Below, piece after piece: positions 1-8,616 of a stretch of 54,892 bases of DNA (the first letter of the stretch is position 1; each line of letters opens with the position of its first letter). The DNA is from Nocardioides sp. YR527 (GTDB lineage Bacteria; Actinomycetota; Actinomycetes; Propionibacteriales; Nocardioidaceae). The position numbers were made by a program, and so were the translations under genes. The notes under the pieces are model-generated. The model was given only the letters and a program-made list of their open reading frames with translations. It was not told the DNA's origin and made no database searches. The stretch lies in contig NZ_FNFN01000015.1 of assembly GCF_900101045.1 (NCBI RefSeq), forward strand, positions 1 through 54,892. The letters run 5' to 3'.

Positions 1-262
1 CTCCCGCACCGAGAAGGACCTGCTGACCAGCTGGGCCGAAGGTGGCCAGGTCAACCCGGTCACGGGAGAGAAGGCACCCCCGCGCGGTCGCGGAAAGTTC
101 CTGTTCAAGGTCGGCAAGAAGGCCGGTGTGCCGTTCAAGCTCGACCTCCTCGACGTCGAGACCGGAGTCCACGACACCAACCGGGCCTGGGCCGACCAGA
201 TCGAGGCGATGCAGCGCGCCGGCGACGACGTCGACGACGACCTCGACAGCGCGGCGTACTGA
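1..262 (+). CDS. VirB4-like conjugation ATPase, C-terminal end (continues from 53410-54892)
   Basis: This is the last part of the ATPase gene that begins at 53410. Positions 1-95 duplicate 54798-54892 in the same codon phase, so on the circle the gene runs 53410-54797 then 1-262 and encodes about 549 residues. The stop is TGA at 260-262. The tail is acidic (several Asp near the end). The coupling-protein gene starts 11 bp downstream, which suggests co-transcription. The entry looks like a 5'-truncated gene only because of where the circle was cut. Confidence 0.9.
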   Translation, partial: SRTEKDLLTSWAEGGQVNPVTGEKAPPRGRGKFLFKVGKKAGVPFKLDLLDVETGVHDTNRAWADQIEAMQRAGDDVDDDLDSAAY

Positions 263-273
263 GTCAGGGGAAT

Positions 274-2079
274 GTGATGACGATCTTCAACGAGCGCCCG
301 AACAAGCGGGCCAGCGTCGGCAACGGGGAGGCCTGGGCCTTCTTCGTCACCGCCGCTGTCGTGGTGCTGCTCCTCGTGGGATTCGCGATCGTGTGGACCT
401 CTGCTGCTCTCGCCGGTCGTGGCCAGGGTGGCCCGGTCCTGTGGCTTCTCGACCGTGGCACCGGTGGACGGTGGTCGGGTCTGGCCACGATGTGGTTGGT
501 TCTCCTCTCCTCCCTCCTCCTGGCTGGGTTGTTCGCGATTGGCCGCACGGTGCGCAAGGCGCTCGCGGGCCGTCAGTGGACCGACCCGCTGGCCTCGTCG
601 ATGTCGACCCGAGCCGACATCGCCGGGCTGGCGTTGGACAAGGTGGCCGAGGACACCGAGCGGCTGGGAGCTCAGGCGGCAGGCTGGGGCGTACGCCTGG
701 GCCAGGCGGTCCTGACCAGCCAGTGGGTGGCCTCAACCTATGAGTGGTCGCAGATCTGGGTCATGGGCACCCGGGCGGGTAAGACCCGCTCGGTGGCCGT
801 GCCGCACCTGACCGAGCATCGAGGTGCGGCGGTGACGACGTCGAACAAGCCCGACATCGTCTACCTCACCCGTGGGCCGCGGTCTGAGCTCGGCCGGTGC
901 TGGATCCAGGACCCCCAAGACATCTACGGCGAGGGCGCCACGTGGTGGTGGAACCCGCTGACCTTCGTCACCTCGCTCGCCCGTGCCGAGGAGCTGGCCA
1001 GCATCTGGCTGGCCTCGCGTACCGGTGGCGACATCGCCTCCTCCACCGACGCCTACTTCGAGCCGATGGGCCGCGAGCTCCTCGCAGATCTCCTGATGGC
1101 GGCCGCGGTGGGGGAGGAGCCGGTCACGCGCGTGCTGGAGTGGCTGCAGTTTCCTGACGGCAAGTCCGGCATCCCCGACCCGCTGGAGATCCTGCGGCGC
1201 CACGGTCTGCGTGCCTCGGCGCAGAACGTCGAAGCCAAGATCGATGCTGCCTCCGACGAGCGCTCCGGCATCTATGGCACGGCCCGCTCGGCGGTGGGGT
1301 TTCTCCGGAATCCCGCCTATCTGCCGTGGATCACCCGCACCGGCTCGAACGATGACCGGCCGGAGTTCAAGCCGACTGACTTCGTACGCACCGGGCAAAC
1401 CCTGTACATGCTCTCCAAGGAGGGTGCCGGGTCGGCGCGCGCGATCACCGGCGCGCTCACGGCGGCCACCTATGCCGCCAGCGAGGAGCTGGCCGAGCGG
1501 TCCGGCGGCCGCGTGCCGACCCCGATCATGTTCGTGCTGGACGAGGCCGCGAACGTGTGCCGTTGGCCCGAGCTTCCCGGCCTTTATTCGCACGCCGGCA
1601 GCAAGGGAATCATTCTCGAGGTCATCCTTCAGTCCAAGCGCCAAGCGGAGCGGGCGTGGGGCAAGGAGGGCTTCGCAATGATGTGGTCGGCCGCGAACAT
1701 TGCGGTGGTCGGGCGAGGCCTCAACGACGCTGACCACCTGCATGACCTGACTGCGCTGATCGGCGATCGCCAGGTGCGCGATGGGTCTGTGACCGTGGGC
1801 CGAGGTCACCGGTCGACCTCGCACCATAACCGCGACGAGAAGATCCTGACTGAGGCCGATCTGCGCGCTCTGCCGACCGGCCGCGCGGTGCTGTTCGCCG
1901 CTGGGCATCGCCCGATTCTGCTGCAGCTGGTCGACCTCGCCGAGCGCGAGGACGCCGAACGCATCAAGGCCAGCCAGGCCGCGTTCCAGCGCAACGGCGA
2001 CGTGGACCGGGTCGACGACGTCGACGACGCCTCGAACGTCGTCGAGCTCAGCAAGCGCACCGCCGAGAAGGCCGGATAG
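274..2079 (+). CDS. TraG/VirD4-type coupling protein (T4CP)
   Basis: This is an inner-membrane ATPase that brings the relaxase-DNA complex to the secretion channel. It has two N-terminal membrane segments (about residues 21-47 and 71-90). Walker A is GTRAGKT near 165-171 and Walker B is IMFVLDE near 418-424, followed by the AANVC...PELPGLYSHAGSKG stretch typical of the TraD/TraG signature. The length of about 600 residues suits the family. The start is GTG 274 or ATG 277 behind a GGGG ribosome site. It follows the VirB4-like gene and precedes the DUF4913 gene by 14 bp. Assignment is firm from the motifs; the mating partner system is inferred from context. Confidence 0.93.
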   Translation: MMTIFNERPNKRASVGNGEAWAFFVTAAVVVLLLVGFAIVWTSAALAGRGQGGPVLWLLDRGTGGRWSGLATMWLVLLSSLLLAGLFAIGRTVRKALAGRQWTDPLASSMSTRADIAGLALDKVAEDTERLGAQAAGWGVRLGQAVLTSQWVASTYEWSQIWVMGTRAGKTRSVAVPHLTEHRGAAVTTSNKPDIVYLTRGPRSELGRCWIQDPQDIYGEGATWWWNPLTFVTSLARAEELASIWLASRTGGDIASSTDAYFEPMGRELLADLLMAAAVGEEPVTRVLEWLQFPDGKSGIPDPLEILRRHGLRASAQNVEAKIDAASDERSGIYGTARSAVGFLRNPAYLPWITRTGSNDDRPEFKPTDFVRTGQTLYMLSKEGAGSARAITGALTAATYAASEELAERSGGRVPTPIMFVLDEAANVCRWPELPGLYSHAGSKGIILEVILQSKRQAERAWGKEGFAMMWSAANIAVVGRGLNDADHLHDLTALIGDRQVRDGSVTVGRGHRSTSHHNRDEKILTEADLRALPTGRAVLFAAGHRPILLQLVDLAEREDAERIKASQAAFQRNGDVDRVDDVDDASNVVELSKRTAEKAG

Positions 2080-2093
2080 GGGAGGGGAGTGTC

Positions 2094-3023
2094 ATGGAGC
2101 GCAACGACGACTACTTCGACGATGAGACCGAGGAGCTGACTCCGGCGGCTGCCGCACCGAAGGGCTCACCGTTCGAGCCGGATCCGGACCTGATCGCGAC
2201 GGCGCAGGAGGCATTGCGTCTCGCTGAGGCGGCCGCGGAGACGGCCGAAACGGCGCATGAGACGGCCGAGGACGACCTCGCGGACGCCGAGGGTGCGGTT
2301 GCGGTCGCTGAGTTCAAGGTGACCGACTTCGAGGCCGACTCAGGGCTTCGGGAGTGGGAAAAGGCAGCCGCGCGCGAAGAGCTGAGCCGCGCCAAGCGTG
2401 CCTACTCCCGCGCGGTGCAACGGCTGGGCCGGGCCAAGGTCCGGCTTGAGGACACCGCGGCAGCGCTCGAGCAGGCCTCCGCGGCTCTGGACCAGGCCGA
2501 GAAGACTCCTGCACCCTCGCCGGAGCCGGAGGAGCAGCCGCAGCAGCGGTTCGCGTCGCTGCCGGTGTTCGTGGAGGAGTACGTCGTACCGAACTGGATC
2601 CACAAGCTCGGCGAGAACTACGCCGGCTCGTGGTGCACCAAGTGGTGGGAGCACACCGAGGCGATCACCAGGCTCGAGGCGACCTGGGAGGCCTTCGAGG
2701 TGATGCGGTTGCAGCCGCCGCCGTCGCTGTCGACCTGGATCCGAGATCACCTCGACGTGCACATGCGGGCGCTGACCGCCCCGCACGGGGTCTTTCACAA
2801 CTGCAACGCCCGCGAGGGCGACCACGTGCACGACCCGCGCCGGCCGTGGGCAGTCGCGAATCCGCCCGAGGGCCTCTTTGAGGTCAACAAGGACGCACTG
2901 GTCCACGGACGCAGCGACGCCGCGGCTGCTGAGCCGGGTGAGCGTGATGACGCTGAGTACGACATCAGCGCCTACGAGATGAACGGGATGGTCAACGAGG
3001 AGACGGGTGAGGTCAATGTCTGA
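2094..3023 (+). CDS. DUF4913-type protein with N-terminal coiled coil
   Basis: The gene encodes 309 residues. The first ~135 are Ala/Glu/Lys-rich with heptad-like spacing and look like a coiled coil, followed by a short Pro/Gln linker. The C-terminal half has the Trp-rich pattern WCxxWWEHTEAxxRLExxWxAFE, then WIRDHLDVHM, which I recognise as DUF4913, a family common in actinobacterial plasmids and phages with no established function. ATG 2094 lies behind GGGGAGGGGAG. The gene overlaps the next by 8 bp, so it belongs to the transfer operon. A role in DNA processing beside the coupling protein and primase is inference only. Confidence 0.75.
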   Translation: MERNDDYFDDETEELTPAAAAPKGSPFEPDPDLIATAQEALRLAEAAAETAETAHETAEDDLADAEGAVAVAEFKVTDFEADSGLREWEKAAAREELSRAKRAYSRAVQRLGRAKVRLEDTAAALEQASAALDQAEKTPAPSPEPEEQPQQRFASLPVFVEEYVVPNWIHKLGENYAGSWCTKWWEHTEAITRLEATWEAFEVMRLQPPPSLSTWIRDHLDVHMRALTAPHGVFHNCNAREGDHVHDPRRPWAVANPPEGLFEVNKDALVHGRSDAAAAEPGERDDAEYDISAYEMNGMVNEETGEVNV

Positions 3024-5517
3024 TGAGTTCGAGGTCGGTCACGAGATGGACCGGGCGCTGCGCGCTGCAGTCACTGGTCTCGCGCAGATCATGGAGCGTA
3101 CGGCGCGACGCAGCGCCGACGAGTCCCGCGCGGCCGCCGCGGAGGCGCGGCAGGAATGGCTGGCGCACCGTGACGCAGCCCGGCAGCAGTATGTGCCGTG
3201 GCTGCAGCCCGGCGCCGTCGAGAAGACGGATGGCCGTCAGGCCTCGCGAGTCTGGGCCGTCGCCGCGGGCTGGTCGACCATGGACCCGCTGGCGAAGGCG
3301 GCCGAAGAGCAGCTGGCCGACCGGATCAAGCAGGCCTTCGGCGAGCACCCCTCGGTGCTGGTGCAGCAGACCGACCTCGCAGCGCTGCCTGAGCAGACGC
3401 AGGTGCCAACGGTTCTGACGATGCAGGAGGCACTCGGTCTCGCGCAGGAGCACGCGCCCTTCTACTACCGCGCTCACACCGATCTCACCCCGCGGGACCA
3501 GCTGTCCCCGGCCGGCGACCTCCCCTCCTCACCAGCCGAGGAGCGGGTCCTCGCGGACTGGCAGACCTACGCTCAGACAGGGGCGCTCCCGGACAGGTCC
3601 CGGTGGGAGGCATGGGCTGCCTACACGGGCCGCGCGGACGACTTCGACCCTGAGCAGTGGCGTACAACGACGGGCGAGCTCGACCATGAGTCGCGCGATG
3701 CCGCCTTGGAGCGGCTCTGGGATGAGGGTTCCGAGGAACGTGGCCTTCGCGATCTCGAGGAGCACCAGGTCGCGATGACGGCTGCGGGGATGGGCCAGCT
3801 GCGTACGCAGGTCGCGGCCGCCCCGCCCGCCGCGGATCCGGAGCAGGTGCCAGCATGGGTTCGGCTGGTCGACGAGCGCGAGTTCTCGGCCGCCTCGCAG
3901 CAGGAGATCTCCCAGGCATGGCGCGATGCCCGCTCGCGGGCAGCGTCAGGCGATCTGGCCGCACAGGCCGCAGCGACGCAGCTGAGCGAGCAGATCCGGA
4001 AGAAGCACGGGATCAACCCTGATGAGTACGTCATCGGTGCCCTCACCGAGCGGGCGGCCAACAACGCCGAGAACGCGAGGAAGGCAGCAGACAAGGCCCG
4101 GCGTGCTCAGGAGGCGGCCCAGCCGATCACTCCCACCAGGGTGATCCCCGGCCCGACACAGGAGCAAGGCCGCTCGACCTCACCCGCCCCTCAGGTGACG
4201 GTCCCGGGCGAGGCGTACGCGACGGCGCCCCTGACCAGGGAGCGTGTCCTCGAGCTGAACAGGGTTGCGCAGGACTATTTCTCCGGAAACATGCGGCCGG
4301 GCACCACGGGGCAGCGGTACTTCGTCGACCGCCTTGGAGAGGGCGTGGTCGACGGCCCGTGGGCGCTGGGGTACGCGCCGCCGGGGTGGACCAACCTGAC
4401 CAACCATCTGAAGGGTCACGGTGCCTCCGATGAGGAGATCCTCGCCGCAGGCCTTGGCCGACGGTCCTCGAAGGGGAACGTGATCGACTACTTCAGAGAT
4501 CGGGCCATGATCGGCGTCCGCGACCGCGACGGCGATGTCGTCGGGTTCGTCGGCCGCGACCTGTCCGGCGACCAGCGCGCCCCCAAGTACACCAACTCGC
4601 CGACGACCGCGGCCTTCACGAAGTCTGAGCATGTCTTCGGGCTCGCCGAGGCGCCGGAAGGTGCCCGGATCGTGCGCACCGAGGGCGCCTTCGATGCGAT
4701 CGCCACCAGCTTGGCCGGCGATGGCGAAGCGGCGGGTGTTGCCCCGATGGGCACCGCGATGTCGGCGACACAGGCCTCGCAGATCGCGAACCGGGCCGTG
4801 GACGGGCGGGTCTGGTTGGCCAACGACAACGATGCCGCCGGACAGATGGCGACCGAGCAGGACTACTTCGCCCTGGCCCAGCAGGGTGCTCAGGCGCGGC
4901 ACGTGGTCGTCCCTGAGGGCGACCCGGCCGAAGCCTGGCAGCACTACCCCGGTCTGATGCGGTCGACGATGTCCACCCTCGACGACGCCCCTTCTGCGGC
5001 CGAGGTGGTCGTCGATCGCTATCTGATGACGAACGGCGAGGCTCTGGCATCGCGAGACCGCGACGCCCGAAGCGGGCTCAACGACCTGGTCGCTCGGGTG
5101 ACCGCGACGCTGGATGACCCGATCGAAGCCCGTCTTCTCGCCGAGGAGGCCGAGCGTCGCCGGCGAGAGCTGGTCGACCAGGCCGCCACCGCCCAGGCCA
5201 GCAGTACCAAGACCAACGAGGTGGTGTCCGCGGACCCTACTGAGGGCCGGGACGGCCGGCCGCCGCACGTGGAGGAGCGTCTCGGCGAGCACAGCCACTC
5301 GACGAGCGAGCCGACCCAGCCCTACAACCGGGCCGACTCCTCGGACCTGACGAACGTCTCCCCACAGGCCCGGGAGGCACGGGTCGGGTCCGGTCACGGT
5401 TTCGCGATGTCGACCAAAGACGCGATCGAGCAAGCGGCCAACGGCCACAAGGGACTCGCCGCCAGGCCTGACCGCGGTGGCCAAGCACCGCGACGCGGCC
5501 GCAGCCGGTCCAAGTAG
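3016..5517 (+). CDS. DnaG-like TOPRIM primase of the transfer operon
   Basis: Probable primer synthesis on the transferred single strand or at replication. The N-terminal ~400 residues are Ala/Gln/Glu-rich and I recognise no zinc-binding domain. A DnaG catalytic-core region begins near residue 430 (RYFVDRLGEG, then WALGYAPPGW). The TOPRIM fold follows, with the acidic pair in TEGAFDAIA (about residue 555) and NDNDAAG (about residue 603). The C-terminal ~190 residues are polar and low in complexity. ATG 3016 overlaps the previous stop; an in-frame GTG lies at 3007. No helicase motif was seen, so it differs from primase-helicases. Priming of conjugated DNA is inferred from operon position. Confidence 0.85.
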   Translation: MSDEFEVGHEMDRALRAAVTGLAQIMERTARRSADESRAAAAEARQEWLAHRDAARQQYVPWLQPGAVEKTDGRQASRVWAVAAGWSTMDPLAKAAEEQLADRIKQAFGEHPSVLVQQTDLAALPEQTQVPTVLTMQEALGLAQEHAPFYYRAHTDLTPRDQLSPAGDLPSSPAEERVLADWQTYAQTGALPDRSRWEAWAAYTGRADDFDPEQWRTTTGELDHESRDAALERLWDEGSEERGLRDLEEHQVAMTAAGMGQLRTQVAAAPPAADPEQVPAWVRLVDEREFSAASQQEISQAWRDARSRAASGDLAAQAAATQLSEQIRKKHGINPDEYVIGALTERAANNAENARKAADKARRAQEAAQPITPTRVIPGPTQEQGRSTSPAPQVTVPGEAYATAPLTRERVLELNRVAQDYFSGNMRPGTTGQRYFVDRLGEGVVDGPWALGYAPPGWTNLTNHLKGHGASDEEILAAGLGRRSSKGNVIDYFRDRAMIGVRDRDGDVVGFVGRDLSGDQRAPKYTNSPTTAAFTKSEHVFGLAEAPEGARIVRTEGAFDAIATSLAGDGEAAGVAPMGTAMSATQASQIANRAVDGRVWLANDNDAAGQMATEQDYFALAQQGAQARHVVVPEGDPAEAWQHYPGLMRSTMSTLDDAPSAAEVVVDRYLMTNGEALASRDRDARSGLNDLVARVTATLDDPIEARLLAEEAERRRRELVDQAATAQASSTKTNEVVSADPTEGRDGRPPHVEERLGEHSHSTSEPTQPYNRADSSDLTNVSPQAREARVGSGHGFAMSTKDAIEQAANGHKGLAARPDRGGQAPRRGRSRSK

Positions 5518-5551
5518 CCATCCAACCCGCGCACAGAGGAGAGGACACCTG

Positions 5552-6082
5552 ATGAAGCCAGAGCACGAGCGGGCTATCGGCGCGGTACGAGCTGCGTTGG
5601 GAACGAGTGACCAACTGGAGCGGGCTCAGCTGCTCACCCAGCTCACTCGAACGATCTACGACCACGCGAAGTTCACTCGCGGCGACGACCGGGAAACGCC
5701 CGAACGAGATCGCCTCGGACGGATCGTCGACGCAGTCCTGACTTACGAGAGCGACCTCGTCCAGCGTGCCGGTGCACGACGCGATGCTTCCGGCAAGCCG
5801 GGCATGACTGCGATGGAACTGGTCGACTTGATGCTCGATCGCGCCGACCTTGAGAACGAGCAGGTGACGTACGCGATCGTCGCTGCCCCTGGGACGTTCC
5901 AAGCCTCGATGTACGGCGGGTGTGAGGTGGTAGAGGTGCCATCTCAGCGCCGCGGCGAGCTGATCGTGGCACCGGTGGTCGACTTCGGGGAGCGTACGAC
6001 CGCGCCGACCTACGTCGCCGAGGTGAGCACCGGCGCCGTTTCGGTCGTGTCGGCCCCGGACCTGAACAGGGGAGCGTACTGA
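5552..6082 (+). CDS. Unknown protein of the transfer operon, 176 aa
   Basis: I do not recognise the family. The reading frame is open further upstream, but ATG 5552 sits behind a clear GAGGAGAGGA site and is the likely start. The N-terminal half is helical and charged (KPEHERAIGAVRAAL) and the C-terminal half looks like beta strands (VTYAIVAAPGTFQ, ELIVAPVVDFG). There is no signal peptide or membrane segment. Its TGA overlaps the ATG of the next gene, so it is translationally coupled to the acetyltransferase. It may be an accessory protein carried with the primase; nothing more can be said. Confidence 0.7.
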   Translation: MKPEHERAIGAVRAALGTSDQLERAQLLTQLTRTIYDHAKFTRGDDRETPERDRLGRIVDAVLTYESDLVQRAGARRDASGKPGMTAMELVDLMLDRADLENEQVTYAIVAAPGTFQASMYGGCEVVEVPSQRRGELIVAPVVDFGERTTAPTYVAEVSTGAVSVVSAPDLNRGAY

Positions 6083-6861
6083 TGGGGAAGGGAGCCCGGA
6101 GCAGAGCACGCCGCCAGGCGTCGATGGCGGCCCGACGCGAGACGGTCCAGCTGAAGCGAGCCGGCGAGCTGTGGCCAGGGCTCGCCGACGGGATCCCTTC
6201 GCGTGCCGGGGCCCGGATCCGGCTTGCTCGGCCTGACGACGACGCGGCGCTTCGCCACTACATCATCCAGGCCACTGAGGATGAGGGGACCAACGACACC
6301 ACCAAGCCGGTCCCCATCGCGTGCCCAACGATCCTCGCGGGGCTCCGCGACGGCAAGGAGGGATTCCAGACGGCGTTCAAAGACGCGTGGGTCAGCCTCG
6401 ACCCCGAGACGGCCGACGACCAGATCCTGGTCGGCTTCTCGCTCGTCGCGGTCGACGAGAACGACACGGTGATCGGCTCGATCTCGGTATGCCCGCCGTA
6501 CAACTTCCTCAACACCATCATCGACGACTTCTCATCGCGGGAAGCGCACATGATCCTCCTCCAGACTCAGATGGGGATCTCGAAGATCACGGCGGTCGCG
6601 GTCCGCGAGGATCTGCGGGGCCAGGGAATCGGGGCCGACCTGGTCCAGACCGCTCTGCAGGTGATCCGGCGATGCAACATCGGCATGATCGTGCTCGGGA
6701 GCTGCGAGCCAGACCGGGCAGTGTTCTACCGCCGCCTTGGGTTCACGATCTCGCCAGTCGACGAGCCGATCGACCTTTACAGGGCGATCGGGGTCCACGC
6801 GATGCTCGAGACCCCCGATCATCACATCTTCAGCATGAGGCGGCAGGTTCGCTACCGCTGA
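6082..6861 (+). CDS. GNAT-family N-acetyltransferase, 259 aa
   Basis: The acetyl-CoA binding motif A is visible as ITAVAVREDLRGQGIGADLVQ (the RGQGIG loop), followed by a motif B-like FYRRLGFTI. An N-terminal ~45-residue basic stretch precedes the domain and is unusual in length. The gene starts at an ATG overlapping the previous TGA. It is the last gene of the plus-strand run before a gap with an SOS-like box. Substrate is unknown; peptide, antibiotic or toxin acetylation are all possible. Confidence 0.8.
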   Translation: MGKGARSRARRQASMAARRETVQLKRAGELWPGLADGIPSRAGARIRLARPDDDAALRHYIIQATEDEGTNDTTKPVPIACPTILAGLRDGKEGFQTAFKDAWVSLDPETADDQILVGFSLVAVDENDTVIGSISVCPPYNFLNTIIDDFSSREAHMILLQTQMGISKITAVAVREDLRGQGIGADLVQTALQVIRRCNIGMIVLGSCEPDRAVFYRRLGFTISPVDEPIDLYRAIGVHAMLETPDHHIFSMRRQVRYR

Positions 6862-6929
6862 CCGGCCGGGAGCGTTCGGGAAAGCCGGTTGGGCCAGCCT
6901 CCACTCGGCTGAGTAAAAGTCGGGGTTGT

Positions 6930-6943
6930 GAACAGACGTTCGA
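6930..6943. promoter_or_regulatory. LexA (SOS) box, weaker left half
   Basis: GAACAGACGTTCGA matches the actinobacterial LexA box core GAAC N4 GTTC, with a perfect right half (GTTCGA). The left flank differs from TCGAAC. It lies 72 bp before the likely ATG at 7015, so it would control the membrane/coiled-coil gene. Confidence 0.6.
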
Positions 6944-7014
6944 CACGGGACGATTTTCTGACGCCGAGGAATCGACTAGACGCCCCGACCCGGGCGAGGG
7001 GGAGAAGGACAGCC

Positions 7015-8088
7015 ATGACGCGGGACATCAGCACGCGCGAGGACGAGGGAGATCTCGTCGAGGTGAGCGGGACGAGCCTCCTCGCACCAAGCGAGGCCGC
7101 GGAGCCGACCGACGACGTCGTGGAGCAGCTGGCGCAAGCCGCGTGCGGCAACGAGGTGTCGGTCCTGAACATGGCTCAGTGTCACGACGAGCTCGCCGAG
7201 GCGGGTCTGGCGATGCCAGACATCAACGCGCTGGCCAACGCGCTCGCCGATGGGCGCCACCTCCGAGAGGAGTCCACACCGGTCGGTGGCCTCACAACCA
7301 AGGCCTGGATCGTCGCAGTCGCAGGATTGTTCGTGTTCTTCACGGCTGCACACCTCACGGGCTCCGAAGTGATGAGGACGATCGCCAACGTCTGGCTCGC
7401 CGCCGTGCTCGTGCTGATGTTCATCGGAGGAGCGTCCGCCTACGCCTACGCCAGAATGAGTGACGGCCGCCGAGAACTCGAAGACTTCTTCAAGCTCCGG
7501 GTGCCGATTCCCGCGGTGACCAGTCGCCGGCGGGCTTTGGCGATCGTGTCGCGGAACGTGAGTCAGCAAACCCTCGGCTGGGATCGGCGCCAACTGCTCA
7601 AGAGGGCGCGGGAGGCTGCCACCGACGTGGTCGGGAGCGAGGTATGGGCGCTGGAGATGTTCGACACTCACCGCGTACGCGTCGACCTGGTCGAAGAAGT
7701 CCGGACCATCGCCCAACGGGTTCGAGTGGTGACCTCGGGCACCACCGGCGGAAACCATGCGCCGGCGAGCATGCATAGAGCACTGATCGACTCGACCAAC
7801 GACCGGGTCAAGGCCTTGGAGCAGTACCGCGACCAGGTGCTCGCCGTCCAACATGAGATGGACCGACTGCGGCGCGCCGAGCTTGAAGAACTCGGCGAAG
7901 GTCGACTCATGGAATGGCTCGTACAGAGCGGCGCCGACCAGGGTCAGGTCACCGAGCTGCAGAGCCTGGCGGCCGAGTCGCGGGCGGCCGCCGCGACGAT
8001 CGCTGAGACGCTTTCCGCCATGCAGCCGACCGCAGCGCGGCTCGGCACGATCGCGGGACAGCGAGAAATGGAAGAGCAAGAGAACTAG
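7015..8088 (+). CDS. Membrane protein with C-terminal coiled coil, SOS-linked, unknown
   Basis: The gene encodes 357 residues from ATG 7015 (site GGAGAAGGA); the frame is open back to GTG 6928, inside the SOS box, which I consider less likely. Two membrane segments near residues 95-150 (WIVAVAGLFVFFTAAHL and VWLAAVLVLMFIGGASAYAY) form a hairpin. A basic cytoplasmic region and long helices near the C-terminus (RALIDSTNDRVKALEQYRDQ, then ELQSLAAESRAAAATIAETL) suggest a coiled coil. I do not recognise the family. The LexA-type box upstream and the neighbouring umuDC genes suggest DNA-damage induction. Confidence 0.7.
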   Translation: MTRDISTREDEGDLVEVSGTSLLAPSEAAEPTDDVVEQLAQAACGNEVSVLNMAQCHDELAEAGLAMPDINALANALADGRHLREESTPVGGLTTKAWIVAVAGLFVFFTAAHLTGSEVMRTIANVWLAAVLVLMFIGGASAYAYARMSDGRRELEDFFKLRVPIPAVTSRRRALAIVSRNVSQQTLGWDRRQLLKRAREAATDVVGSEVWALEMFDTHRVRVDLVEEVRTIAQRVRVVTSGTTGGNHAPASMHRALIDSTNDRVKALEQYRDQVLAVQHEMDRLRRAELEELGEGRLMEWLVQSGADQGQVTELQSLAAESRAAAATIAETLSAMQPTAARLGTIAGQREMEEQEN

Positions 8089-8187
8089 CCACTGGCGACA
8101 CCTGGTGGCAGCGGCGGCGGGCCGGGGCATCGATGCCCTTGGCCCGCCGATCTATATGCCGAACTGCGCGTCGGTTACCCTGACAAC

Positions 8188-8616
8188 ATGTCGAACAAAC
8201 GTTCGAGTCGGGCGAGCATCGCTGTCGAGACGACTGCGTCTTTTCCCAACCCTGCGCAGGATTACTACGCGGGGCCAATCTCGCTCGATCGACAGCTGGT
8301 ACGTCGACCTGCGTCGACGTTTGTGCTGCGGGTGACCTCGGAGGCTCTAGCCAGCATGGGCATCCGCGCGGGTGACGAGATCCTCGTTGACCGTTCCCTC
8401 CCTCCCCGTCCTGGCCGGGTCCTGGTTGTGCTCATCGATGGCGAGCACCGCCTCGGCCGGCTGGAGACCCTCGGCGGCCGCGCTGTCCTGATCACCGACC
8501 AGGAGGAGCTGATACTGCGCGCTGAAGATGAACCGTGGGGTGTCGCCACGATCTTGATCCATCACCTCCCTCTCGGGCCCGGCGGCACGCCAGCGGTCGC
8601 CCGCGAGGCGGGGTGA
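8188..8616 (+). CDS. UmuD-like protein lacking the Ser/Lys dyad
   Basis: Residues 19-63 align without gaps to E. coli UmuD 26-70 (FPNPAQDYYAGPISLDRQLV against FPSPAADY...). The UmuD nucleophile Ser60 corresponds to Ala53 in SEAL, and Lys97 to Gly90 in GEHRLGRL. Self-cleavage is therefore not expected. The N-terminus before FPNP is only 18 residues and has no clear Cys-Gly or Ala-Gly cleavage site, so the protein resembles processed UmuD'. ATG 8188 sits about 7 nt after a possible -10 (TACCCT), which fits a leaderless mRNA, and a perfect SOS box follows directly. The stop overlaps the umuC-like GTG start. Confidence 0.82.
   Translation: MSNKRSSRASIAVETTASFPNPAQDYYAGPISLDRQLVRRPASTFVLRVTSEALASMGIRAGDEILVDRSLPPRPGRVLVVLIDGEHRLGRLETLGGRAVLITDQEELILRAEDEPWGVATILIHHLPLGPGGTPAVAREAG
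8191..8206. promoter_or_regulatory. Perfect SOS box overlapping the umuD-like start
   Basis: TCGAACAAACGTTCGA is a perfect palindrome of the actinobacterial LexA consensus. It begins right after the ATG at 8188, so LexA would bind at the start of the transcript. Confidence 0.85.

Noticed and set aside
733..1908. Minus-strand open frame of 391 codons opposite the coupling protein
   Set aside because: Shadow of a gene with clear Walker A and B motifs; same for 4180-5484, 8562-9488, 6321-7463 and 20253-21434.
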